64,000 bases of DNA. Source: Hysterangium stoloniferum. Taxonomy: Eukaryota; Basidiomycota; Agaricomycetes; Hysterangiales; Hysterangiaceae. The notes below the pieces were generated by a model. That model worked only from the letters and a program-made list of their open reading frames with translations. It did no database searches and had not been told where the DNA came from. The stretch lies in NCBI GenBank assembly GCA_015178975.1, contig WHVD01000274.1, forward strand, positions 1-64,000. Reading direction: 5' to 3'. This document shows positions 54,843 through 64,000 of this stretch, one piece after another. Positions within the stretch are counted from its first letter, which is position 1; each line of letters starts with the position of its first letter. The position numbers and the translations under genes were made by a program.

Positions 54843-56196
54843 TGTGAGGTATCAGCTTTATCTCATAATTTTCTCTTAATTTTCTTTGAATTTATTAATA
54901 TTTTCTCGAATTTATTGTATTTTTTATTATATTTTTATTGTGAAATATAGGCTCTATTCCTTTTAACTTCACATAATAATAGCATATATGAACTCATATT
55001 ATGTTATTATATCTTAGTTAATTTATTATAATTTGTAACTAATTATTTATATTTTATTTACTTAGTTATTACCTTTCGGCACCTTGCTACAGCCTAGTTT
55101 GCGCATTTTTGGTGTCATGTGACCTATTAGATAAGCCTCCAGTGTCGGGATGTCACACGAGTCACGAATGTGACGACCCGAGTCACACAAGTCACGAATG
55201 TGACTACTCGAGTCACACAAGTCACGATTGTGACTACCCGAGTCACACAAGTCACGAACGTGACTACCCGAGGCATTATTAGGTTCCGCCGACTCATCGT
55301 TTGCTTCCATCCCGGGACCGCGGCCTTGAACCTTCATGTTCAAGCAAGAGGTTACAACCCTTGTCTCAGAGAAGAGAATCACATGATAGACAAAGGGTAA
55401 ATAATGAGTAGAATATGAGGTCATTATGATCTCACTAATGACCTCATAAACTAAATAGTTAGCTAATCATTGAGTTATCAAAATGTATATAAGGAGGGCC
55501 AAGTTTCCAATAAAACCAATCTATATCACACATATTTGCAGCACAGCACCAGCTTATCTAATCATCCTAAGGACAATAATAGCCTTAGTCTGATACACTC
55601 ACTGCAAGCACCTACACTTGCAGCATCTTGAATCTTTGTCAGCAACTCTTGGACTTAGCTAATCATCTAAGTTCCCCAGCCTCACAGCTACCCTTTAGGC
55701 TTATTAATTAGATAATAAACCTAATAAGTATCTAAGTATCCTTACTGAAATCCCTGCCAATACTAGATTACTCAAGGCCCAGCCCTAAGTTTATTGAATT
55801 AATCAAGTACAAGCACTCAGATAATCCAATACAATTTATTTTCTCTATTAATAAATTATTTAACACCTTGTTAAATAACTATTAATAGTTACAAATAAGC
55901 ATACAAGAATCCGAAGCTCTTATATCAAGTCTCTGCCAAGTTACTGCGCATATATTCAGCTTCCAGCCCCTATTCTCAAGGAATAGTTCTTGTATTTGCT
56001 AAAAGAGTCATACACAGTTCTATTGAACCTTTCAATAATCAAAATAAGCATTGATTTGAGTTGTTTAAGCTTCATAGCGCAGCTCATTAATCTATCAGTA
56101 TTTAAATTACTGGACCTTTGCTTGTTTTATTGTTGAAGCTCTGTGACACTATAGCATATATTGAGCTATCTAAGAGAATCCCCTGAATACATTACA
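54843..56196 (-). repeat. Solo LTR, family C (TSD CAACC)
   Basis: The 1354-bp reverse copy of 21588-22967 runs from TGTGAGGTATC to GAATACATTACA and is flanked by CAACC at 54838-54842 and 56197-56201. It splits the Tc1 element 1 transposase. Confidence 0.92.
55151..55271. repeat. Four tandem 30-bp units inside LTR C
   Basis: Units like GTCACACAAGTCACGAATGT with a GTCAC-N4-GTGAC dyad are repeated four times. The copy at 21588-22967 has only about one and a half units (22510-22575). Confidence 0.85.
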
Positions 56197-56210
56197 CAAC
56201 CCATACAGCC

Positions 56211-56790
56211 CTACACCATGATATCTCCACCTCCATACTTGACTGTAAGTTGGGTTGTCCTATCAGAAAGTGGTTCTCCAGCTTTCTTCAACACATATTG
56301 ATGACCATATGACCCAATCTTATTGATATTGGTCTCATCAGACCACAAGACCCTTTTCTGATCATCCACAGTCCAGTTTTGGTACTTGAGGGGAAAGCTT
56401 AACCTGGCCTTTCTATGTTGAGCCTTGAGCAAAGGTCTTTTTGCATTGACTACAGCTTTGAAACCATGCTGTTTCAAGGTCCTTCTGACTATTTTGGGTG
56501 AGACATGATATTTATTGATGGAATTAATGTAGTGTGTGGCCTGGACAGTATTATCTAGTTTGCCAGAGGTGATTTGATATACATATGATCCTCCTTTGGG
56601 CAGTAGGAGAAAGCTTGGATGGACATCCTCCTTTCAGGTTTTCTTTGTCTATCTCTATCTCCTGAGCAATTCAACTGATAGTAGATTTGCTAAGACCTGT
56701 TGTAGAGGCTACATTCCTATTGGAGAGTCCATTTTGTAGGAGGGAAATGGCTTGTTCTCTTTTGAGAGGGAAAATAGCTTTCATGATAAG
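56211..56790 (-). pseudogene. Tc1 element 1 transposase, N-terminal and first catalytic part
   Basis: From about 56784 (MKAIFPLKREQAISLLQNGL) the helix-turn-helix region is encoded with a stop near 56672. The segment VDDQKRVLWSDETNINKIGS near 56330-56385 holds the first catalytic Asp. The gene then runs into the solo LTR. Confidence 0.8.
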
Positions 56791-57107
56791 AATGATAGTT
56801 AAAATGTAATGTTTCATTCACATATTAATTAGAACATCAAATAGATATCACGTGAATTTTCCTGTAATTTTCCTGGCCCTCTAGAATATAATATGATATA
56901 ATGAAATGTGTGAAAAGAGAGGGTTGCCAAACTGGCCCAATGATTGGTCATTTTTAAATATTCACTGTTACACCAATATACATCTATATTATGTAATATT
57001 TGGGTATATCAAAGCTGGTATGCCAAGGTATACATACGTGTATTTGGTAGGTTATAAAGCTTTTATTGAGAATTAGCAAAACATTGGGACAGTTTTGGAA
57101 GCCACTG

Positions 57108-57925
57108 CACATATCTTAGTATATTCTGGTATTGGGACTGCTGCTGGCCTTATAACTCAATCTGGAAAGCACTCAGAGAATTCATTAGAAAATATAATAT
57201 ATTCCATGAATTTTAGAACATAATCTGAGATTGAAAATATAGGCCTCTGTGCTGTAAGTGAAACTAAAATCAATATACCGGTGAAGTAATTTTAGTTGCT
57301 TTAATACAAATTAATATTGGTTAGTAATGGCAATTGATGATTTATGCCTGTGAATACCACATCTTTATATGTGTATAAAGAGTGACAGATGAACTCATAG
57401 ACTGAGCCAAGTACAAAGCTTGAGTGTTTTATTTCCACAACTTTGATGAGTGAGACTAATTGTCATTCTTGCAGTCATGTTCACTACCACTGGCACCTTC
57501 ACTTACCTGTACTGCTCATCAATCTACACATTACTTTAGGGATATTAAGATATGGAAAATTCAAGCTTTCAGGTGTTATTGAAAGCCTGATGCCCCAACA
57601 GACCTTATACTTGTTACATAATCATCCTGGTTTCTCCCACTGCACAGGATGTATCCTGTTCACTAGTTCCTTGGGCAATACATGATTGTCCTTCCTATTG
57701 TTAGATTTGGAGTCCAAATCATCTCTTCAGCTGATGCACAGTAGTTGCCTCCTTAGTCAGAAGAATGTCATCATCAAGGTGAAGGGTCTGACATGAGGTA
57801 AAAATATTCCCAGAATTCAGCATCTTGTTCAAACCTTTGAATAAACCAGGCCATTCCAATTATGTTTCGAGTTAAGAAACATAAATCACATGGTACTTTG
57901 TGTTGTAACTGAACCTGATCTCATG
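57108..57925. other. No gene recognised; possibly remainder of LTR A
   Basis: The sequence right of the Tc1 end may be the rest of the split LTR but similarity is too weak to be sure. A frame at 57443-57685 has no supporting features. Confidence 0.3.
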
Positions 57926-57929
57926 TAAC

Positions 57930-58250
57930 CCGAATATGTCCTGATCCAGTCTCTACTCCTCTTGTCTGTCTGCATGCTTGATTCCTGGAACTCCCATGGG
58001 AACTCCGGAATCTACATCTTCCTTGTAGGCATTCTGTCAGCTCAAAATATGGACACCCAAATGAGTGTATGAGGGCACAGCACATAAGCTGAAGCCAAGT
58101 CCATCCCATTACTCTGGTAATTATTCTGACACTGCCTGTACTAATCCCTGGAAATTCCCCAGACTATTACCCAGGGACGACATGGGACATTCCTGGAAAG
58201 TGTTCAGAATAATTACTGGAATGCTCTGTGGGGCTTGAGAGATCCTTGTT
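57930..58250 (+). repeat. LTR family E fragment, direct orientation
   Basis: It matches the reverse complement of 58590-58940 (landmarks TTGTAGGCATTCTGTCAGCT, CAAAATATGGACA, ACATGGGACATTCCTGG). It has the conserved hairpin at 58071-58102. Confidence 0.75.
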
Positions 58251-58589
58251 TCGGAACTTAACATGATGCCAAGTCTGCCCTAACCCAAGTCTGCTACTGT
58301 TACACATGGGCAGAGTGGCCAGCACTGAGGAAAGAGATGATATCAGCTTTCATGCAGTAGAGATTGGGTGCATGGTGAGTTACATTGTTATGGTGTGTTT
58401 GGCATACATTCAACATGTTCAACATAATCACATGACAACCAAACAAGTCACATGACTCTTAGACACCAGTTTTGGAATCACATCATGTCAGCTGCAAAAC
58501 CATTGCAATGATACTCACTCAGAATACATTTTATATCTCATGAATAATACAACCAAATATGATTTCTTATGTACTCAAAATAAGATCCA

Positions 58590-59110
58590 GATAGTACTCT
58601 ATCACACAGTAATTTTTAAGTTCTGAGGTTTCCAGTAATTATTCCAAACACTTTCCAGGAATGTCCCATGGAGTCCTTGAGTAACAGTCCAGGGACTTTC
58701 TGGGGATTAGTACAAGGAGTATCAGAATAATTATCAGAGGTACTGAGATGGACTTGGCTTCAGCTTATGTGCTGTGCCCTCATGCACTCATGTGGGGATG
58801 TCCATATTTTGAGCTGACAGAATGCCTACAAGGAAGATGTAGATTCTGGAGTTCCTGTGGGAGTTCTGGGAATTGAGCGTGCAGACAGACGAGAGGAGCA
58901 GAGACTGGACCAGGATGTATTCTGGGTGTAACTAGTTTGAGATTCAAACTAGAGAGTAAGTACATGAGTATGGAAGACTTATATAGACTTTGAAATGTAA
59001 TAATACAAAATCTGGTAATGATGAGGGCAGAACAATTAAACATAAAATGAAACAAGTAAATACTAAACTGGGAATTTGGGACAGGACAGAATGGAAGTGG
59101 AGAACAAACT
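58590..59110 (-). repeat. LTR family E, reverse orientation
   Basis: Reverse partner of the segment at 57930, with the hairpin at 58751-58782. In minus sense a TATA-like CTATATAAGTC occurs near 58980. The two segments form an inverted pair around a 340-bp centre. Confidence 0.7.
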
Positions 59111-59122
59111 AGACAGGTCATT

Positions 59123-59440
59123 TGTTAAGAACTGAAAACTGACTAATGTCAGTAGGCTGACAGGGACCAATTGGAAGGACTTGGCTTCAGCTTATATGCT
59201 GCACCCTCGCAAATATATGTCAGGTGTCCTTAAATTTCGGACAGGAGAAGACTAGCCCTAATGAGTACCTCACAGTGAGTTACTGATCGGGACCAAAGGA
59301 TAAGTCGAGTGTCAGGCCAAGGGGTCAGGGACCAAGAGTGGGTGAGTGCATGTGTAGGCAGAGAGTGGGATACTTAGTATAAGACTTCTAGAGATGAATG
59401 TGGGTGTTCTGAGTCAATATTCTGATTACCTAGTGTATTT
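59123..59440 (-). repeat. LTR A fragment, reverse orientation
   Basis: In minus sense it ends CAGTTTTCAGTTCTTAACA, matching the end of the LTR at 14540-15266, with the hairpin at 59178-59209. Confidence 0.75.
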
Positions 59441-59449
59441 CTGGAACCT

Positions 59450-59656
59450 GTGGGCCCCCCAACTGAGACATGGGATTTTCACTTGAATAACTCTGTGTAT
59501 TCTCAGACTCTTCAGGTTCTCTTGTCCTCCCATCTGAAATTGGACTTGACAATCATGTGAGGGTGCAGCATATAACCTGAAGTCAAGTGATACATACCTG
59601 TCCCCGGAGCATCTGCAGGTTTCCCCTGGATACCCACCTGTGAGTCCCAAGCTTAA
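59450..59656 (+). repeat. LTR 3'-end fragment, direct orientation
   Basis: It has the general LTR B/E layout (TGAAATTGGAC, hairpin variant at 59559-59587, GGTTTCCCCTGGATACCC) and ends AAGCTTAACA. Confidence 0.6.
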
Positions 59657-59659
59657 CAC

Positions 59660-60745
59660 TTGCACAAAACTCTCAGATTCTCCAATACTTCAAAACAAGC
59701 AAGAAAGTATGTAGCATGATGTATAATGGTACTTAGTTATAAACTGAGGATCCAGAGACAATGGTTGCAAAGGTAGCAAGTCTCAGTCTGGCCAGACCCT
59801 ACAAAAGGATTAAGCAGCAATACTTTAAAACAAATGAAGGTATTATTGCGTAAGCTTCTACAAATGAGAGTGGGTATTCTGAATCAATATTCAAACTGAA
59901 GGGTATTAGTGTACAAGATGAGGTTTGGTACTAAGGTAAATGGAAGCATGGAAGGCTGAAATGGAGATTTGATATTAACAGAACAAATGAAATTGGTAAA
60001 ATGGACCAGGATATCAAGAAAGAAATACAAGACAACAGACAAAAATAAATGCTCTGAGGTGGCAAATGATGTGGTGAAGTGATACAAGGAATAATGGAAT
60101 GCCATTGGAAGGAAATGGGATGGAGTGGCTATAAAATGAAGCCATTAAGTGGGTGTGTTGTCAGTACACTGTCATCAGAGATACTGCTATCAGGAACACC
60201 AATGTCAGGATGCCAGAGGACAATATACATTGAAACCACACATAGGAGTCTGAATGACATGGATCCTAACAAGAAGGTTATAAATCAATATTTGAACGGG
60301 AGGGTTAGTAGAATATAAGCCAATAATTTATACTAGAAGATTCAATGACAGATGGATGAGTAGAATGGATGGGACATGGGGTACAAGTACAGAATGAGAA
60401 TAAATGGGGAGCTGGAATGTGCAGACCTCAATATGACATGGTCATGAAAGGCAATACAAATTTTATGTGATCAAGTATTGAGGCACTGCCAACAAAGATA
60501 TGTATTACAATCAGGAGGGCCAATGTCAGGATTCTGGATGATTAATGATTGTGGAAAGATGTTTGGAGTGCCTGAAATAATACCTGTCATAGTGGAGCAA
60601 GGGAGGGTGTTTATAATTACTATAATCTCAAGTATTTACTAATAAAAGTCTTATTTTTACAAAACTCCATCTTTAAATAGTGATATCTATTCCAAAACAA
60701 TTATATCATCAAAAAAACAACAGAAATAGTTCTCCATATTACATC
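59660..60745. other. No gene recognised
   Basis: A fragment near 59865-59900 resembles LTR A (GGGTATTCTGAATCAATATTC). The rest is AT-rich without coding support. Confidence 0.35.
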
Positions 60746-60748
60746 TTA

Positions 60749-62348
60749 CAGTGAGGGACAAAACCCTTCCAATTATTTTTAGTTGTGCAAAGATTCATGA
60801 ATAACTCAAGAACCACTGTAGCTACAGACCTAATATTTGGGGAGTGGTTAGGTCTATATTTTGCCTATTTACCCTTAGAGTATTATTACATAATCATTGG
60901 TATTTCCCACACTATAAATAAAATACTAATTAACCTGCATTGGAAGGGTTTTGTCCCTGTTACATAATTAACATATAACCATATTGTTTATATGCAAATA
61001 AGTGCAAATAAAAATCATCTGACCTGTCAAAATTATATATATATACATCTGTTTACTTTCCAATCCAAAAACATCCCCATAGCTCAACATTCTACATCAT
61101 GAAGGCTCTTACTCCTCCTCAGCTTAGCCATATTCTCACTTTTCTCAATAAGGGCAAGTCTGCTCCTCAGATCTCTGAAATCACTGGCCAGGATCTGTCC
61201 ACTATATCCAGAATTCATTCTACCCATTGCTCATCGCTTGCCAACTCATCTGGTGGCTGTTTATGCAAGCTTTCCTCCTCAGATATTCATTATTCTATTC
61301 AACAAATCACTTCTCAAAAGGCTGAAAATGCCACTGAGGTCACCAAACCATTCAAGATATGACTGGAGAGTCCATTTCAGTTAGAACTGTTCATAGGGCA
61401 TTCAAGAAGGCTGAAATGAGGGCTATGGTGAAGAGAAAAAGGCCTTTACTCAATAAGAGGTAGGCAAGGATGGACTTTACTCTGGCACACAAGGACTGGA
61501 CTGTGGATGATTGGAAGAGGGTTGTTTGGTCAGATGAGACAAAAATCAATTGTTTGGGGTCATATGGGAGGAATTAGATGTGGAAAAGGGCAGGAGAGGG
61601 GCTCAGTGGTAGGCTGGTCAAGGACACGGTGAGGTTTGGGGGAGGGAATCTGATGTTGTGGAGCTGTATGTTCTGGGAAGGCCCAGGATATTCCACCAAG
61701 ATTAATGGGAGAATGGATGCTGACCTTTATGGTAGCATTTTGGAAGATGAACTTCAAGCAACTGTGGAGTATTATAGCAAGAACACAGAAGATGTGGTCT
61801 TTCAGCAGGACAATGATACCAAACACAAGAGCACAAAGGCCATTAATTGGTTCAAAGACAATGGATTTATGGTCATGGTATTGCCACCTCAGTCTGCTGA
61901 CCTTAATCCAATTGAACACCTCTGGTATTCCCTCAAAAGGAGGTTGGGAGAGTATGAAGTGGCACCCAAGAGTATTCATGAGTTGTGGGAGAAGGTTCAG
62001 ACAGAGTGGGAGAATATCCCTCCTCCACTTGTCAGAAATTGATAGAGAGTATTCCTAGAAGGGTTGAGGCTGTTTTGAAGGCCAAGAGAAGCTATACCAA
62101 GTACTAGATTGTTTGATTTGTGTTCTTTTTATACCAGGGACAAAACCCTTCCAATGTGATTTTATTAGTGTTTTGTTTATAGTGTGGGAAATACTAATTC
62201 TTATGTCATAATATTTTAGGGCATATAGATAACATACATATAGACCTAACCAACCCCCAAATTTCAGGTCTGTATCTACAGTGGTTCTTGAGTTATTCAA
62301 GGATCTTTGCACAACTAAAAATCATTGGAAGGGTTTTGTCCCTCACTG
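60749..62348 (+). mobile_element. Tc1/mariner element 4, nearly complete, TA TSD
   Basis: The 1600-bp element has ends CAGTGAGGGACAAAACCC in inverted orientation, each flanked by TA (60747-60748 and 62349-62350). Terminal inverted repeats are about 210 bp. Each is bounded on its inner side by an inverted copy of GGGACAAAACCCTTCCAAT, so the motif occurs four times. Confidence 0.93.
61099..62105 (+). pseudogene. Tc1-like transposase of element 4
   Basis: The 5' part (61099-61362) encodes the helix-turn-helix region (LSHILTFLNKGKSAPQISEI, DLSTISRIHS). After a frameshift near 61358 the catalytic domain continues: DDWKRVVWSDETKINCLGSY (first Asp), VVFQQDNDTKHKS (second Asp) and [20 protein letters not shown] (Glu). 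A TAG interrupts at 61461 and another at 61575. A frame change near 62035 leads to the tail IPRRVEAVLKAKRSYTKY. All DDE residues are present, so only four point changes separate it from an open gene. Confidence 0.92.
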
Positions 62349-62815
62349 TATACAACCCATAGTTATTTAACAAATTCCATTGTATATAATTTCCTTCCTT
62401 TTACAGATGCCTACTAATATTTTTATTAGTACTTTTTTTTTAAAAAGTTGTAATGTAGTTATTTCCATGTAAAATATGTAAAATATTATTGGAAATGGGA
62501 ATTATTTCAAAAGTAGCCTATAATATGGGCAATATTTCCCATAACCTCTTCAAGTGAATTGCCTCGCTCAATATCTTGGAAATGATTTTCATCATATGTA
62601 ATCCATGGTTACCCATGACATATGTGTCCACTGTTTTCCAGCTGTTTGCATCTGTCCAATTCTGCTCTTACCTTGAAATGAACAAATATTGCTTATTTTT
62701 GATTTTAAATAGCTTTTCTTTATTGATTTAATTGTTCCATCATAACACAGAATACTGTGTTTGGGAGGAGGGAGACCAAAAACCATGCAAGAATTGAAAG
62801 CCAGTTGGAAGTAAG
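62349..62815. other. No gene recognised
   Basis: AT-rich sequence with poly-A/T runs near 62433-62445; no repeat family recognised. Confidence 0.4.
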
Positions 62816-63552
62816 TGTTACGACTGGACAATCCTGCCAGACTCCAGGTACTAACCCGTATGCCCCCTTGCCCTACACACACCAATCGTCTGTTTACAGG
62901 ATTTCCCACCCGGACTCCGTACATCGTTACATTCGACCTCATTACGACACATATCAGTTACCGGACTTCCCCCGGACTCCGTCTCTGTCTATGTCCATCT
63001 TCATCCCACACATCAGTCACTGGACCCCACTCAGAATCCCGTCACTGCTCTAATTGAGCCCCGTTCCCGTTTTAGTCAAATGACCTGTCACGATTTAGGA
63101 CTAACAAACTTGGTGTTTATTATTCCCATTTTATGTTTTGTTAGTTTCATTTCATCATTACTGGATTTGGTATGTCATTCACTCCACGGTCTATATAAAC
63201 TGGCAGATGTTGTACATACAATCCAGTCAGAAAATTAGCTTAGATTCCCCCCAGTAATCTAATCCATTTTCCGCTCTAAAACCTTGCTTGATTCACACCG
63301 CTCACACTAGTCGGAGCCCATGGGCTCCAGCGCATCTATGTATCTCTCTCAACTATCTCAACTCACGACCCATGACCTCTGACCTATGATCTACGACCCA
63401 TGAACCCCACCCAGATTCCCTGGGATTCCCATCTGCCTGTTCAAAATTGGACAACACGATCTAGCGAGGGTGCAGCCTATAAGCTGAAGCCAAGTCCTAC
63501 CGGATATCCCATGGGTTTCTCCAGAGACCCGCCCTGTGTGTGTATCCTAACA
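62816..63552 (+). repeat. Solo LTR, gypsy family B
   Basis: It starts TGTTACGACTGG and ends GTATCCTAACA, with TATA box near 63192, AGTCAGAAAAT near 63223 and the hairpin at 63466-63497. Flanks GTAAG and GTGAG are probably a TSD with one substitution. Confidence 0.88.
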
Positions 63553-63599
63553 GTGAGTCTTTGATGCCAAAAATAAGCTGGCCATATCTGCATTTGAAT

Positions 63600-63745
63600 G
63601 CAAAGTCACAGTTCAGAAAGTGAGCCACTAACTGCTAGCTGACACATTGATTGAGACACAAGTACTTGTATTACAAGTTTATATAACCCTTGTAGATTGT
63701 GGACTTACTGTATAAGTCAACTCATACTATTTTCAATACCATGTC
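63600..63745 (+). repeat. Partial copia-type LTR
   Basis: The 3' half of the LTR family at 48495 and 51071 is recognisable by CACATTGATTGA, ATTACAAGT and AAGTCAACTCATACTATTTT. After it, up to 64000, no feature is seen. Confidence 0.65.
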
Positions 63746-64000
63746 TGTCAATCACAGATTGTATAATAATAGATTTGCTTTACTGGGCCTCATTGTGACT
63801 GTTGTAGTAAGCACATATGCATATAGAATGAATAATAAGTACAAAAACTAATGTTTCCCCAGACTGAGTACAAAGAAGGCTAGAAAGGGGAGGGTGGGGA
63901 AGAAGAGCAGGGGGTTCTTGCCAGGAAAGTGGAAGAATTTTGTGGACAGTGTCACATGTGGTGTAAACATTTGTAGTATTGCTTGTGGTTAATATATCAT

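Larger units (their letters stand above)
51936..57107 (-). mobile_element. Tc1/mariner element 1, hosting two retroelement insertions
   Basis: About 200-bp inverted ends begin CAGTGGCTTCCAAAACTGTC on both sides. TA borders the left end; the right flank is CA, probably a mutated TA. Removing 52291-54528 and 54843-56196 leaves about 1.6 kb. Transposase pieces are in order on the minus strand. Confidence 0.9.

Overview
The window looks like a piece of a filamentous basidiomycete genome, probably an Agaricomycete. Host genes have many introns of about 50-60 nt, some with a TACTAAC-type branch site. There is a typical fungal tyrosinase, a basidiomycete-style F-box protein and a small secreted cysteine-rich protein. 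Most of the rest is transposable elements (TEs) at different stages of decay. The taxon is inferred from gene style, not proven.

Layout. 1-0.7 kb: decayed, truncated methylmalonate-semialdehyde dehydrogenase gene. 1.5-6.3 kb: multi-exon gene of unknown function. 6.6-9.9 kb: foldback-like element whose arms are arrays of ~70-bp repeats. 10-14.2 kb: gypsy fragments and an unidentified 381-codon ORF. 14.5-31.7 kb: a decayed gypsy element (element 1) split by a solo LTR (TSD GTTAA) and by a full-length chromodomain gypsy element (element B, TSD GGTGG). 32-36.6 kb: host island with an F-box gene (+) and a 15-exon tyrosinase gene (-). 37.7-45.7 kb: a terminal-inverted-repeat element hosting a 409-bp TRIM with a tRNA cloverleaf in its LTRs, a Tc1-like element hosting a gag-only copia-like element and a solo LTR, and remnants of gypsy, copia and Tc1. 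46-48.8 kb: LTR remnants. 48.8-51.1 kb: small host island with the secreted cysteine-rich gene, bounded by two solo copia LTRs. 51.6-57.4 kb: LTR containing a Tc1 element that contains a deleted gypsy B copy and a solo LTR. 57.9-64 kb: more LTR fragments, a nearly complete Tc1-like element and a solo LTR.

Main mechanistic observations. (1) Gypsy element B carries an 11-nt complementarity between its predicted transcript 5' end and the site just downstream of the LTR, as in Tf1-type self-priming. (2) A short hairpin is conserved near the 3' end of at least twelve LTRs from otherwise dissimilar families. (3) A TRIM has a full tRNA-like cloverleaf with Pol III A and B boxes in each LTR. (4) Two copia-like elements and the TRIM have primer-binding sites matching the anticodon arm of initiator tRNA-Met. 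(5) Gypsy B carries a spliced antisense gene with a Zn2Cys6-like cysteine pattern, seen again at a second locus. All TE-encoded polyproteins are broken by stops, frameshifts or deletions; the F-box, tyrosinase and small secreted protein genes look intact. All similarity statements come from reading the sequence by eye; no database search was possible.
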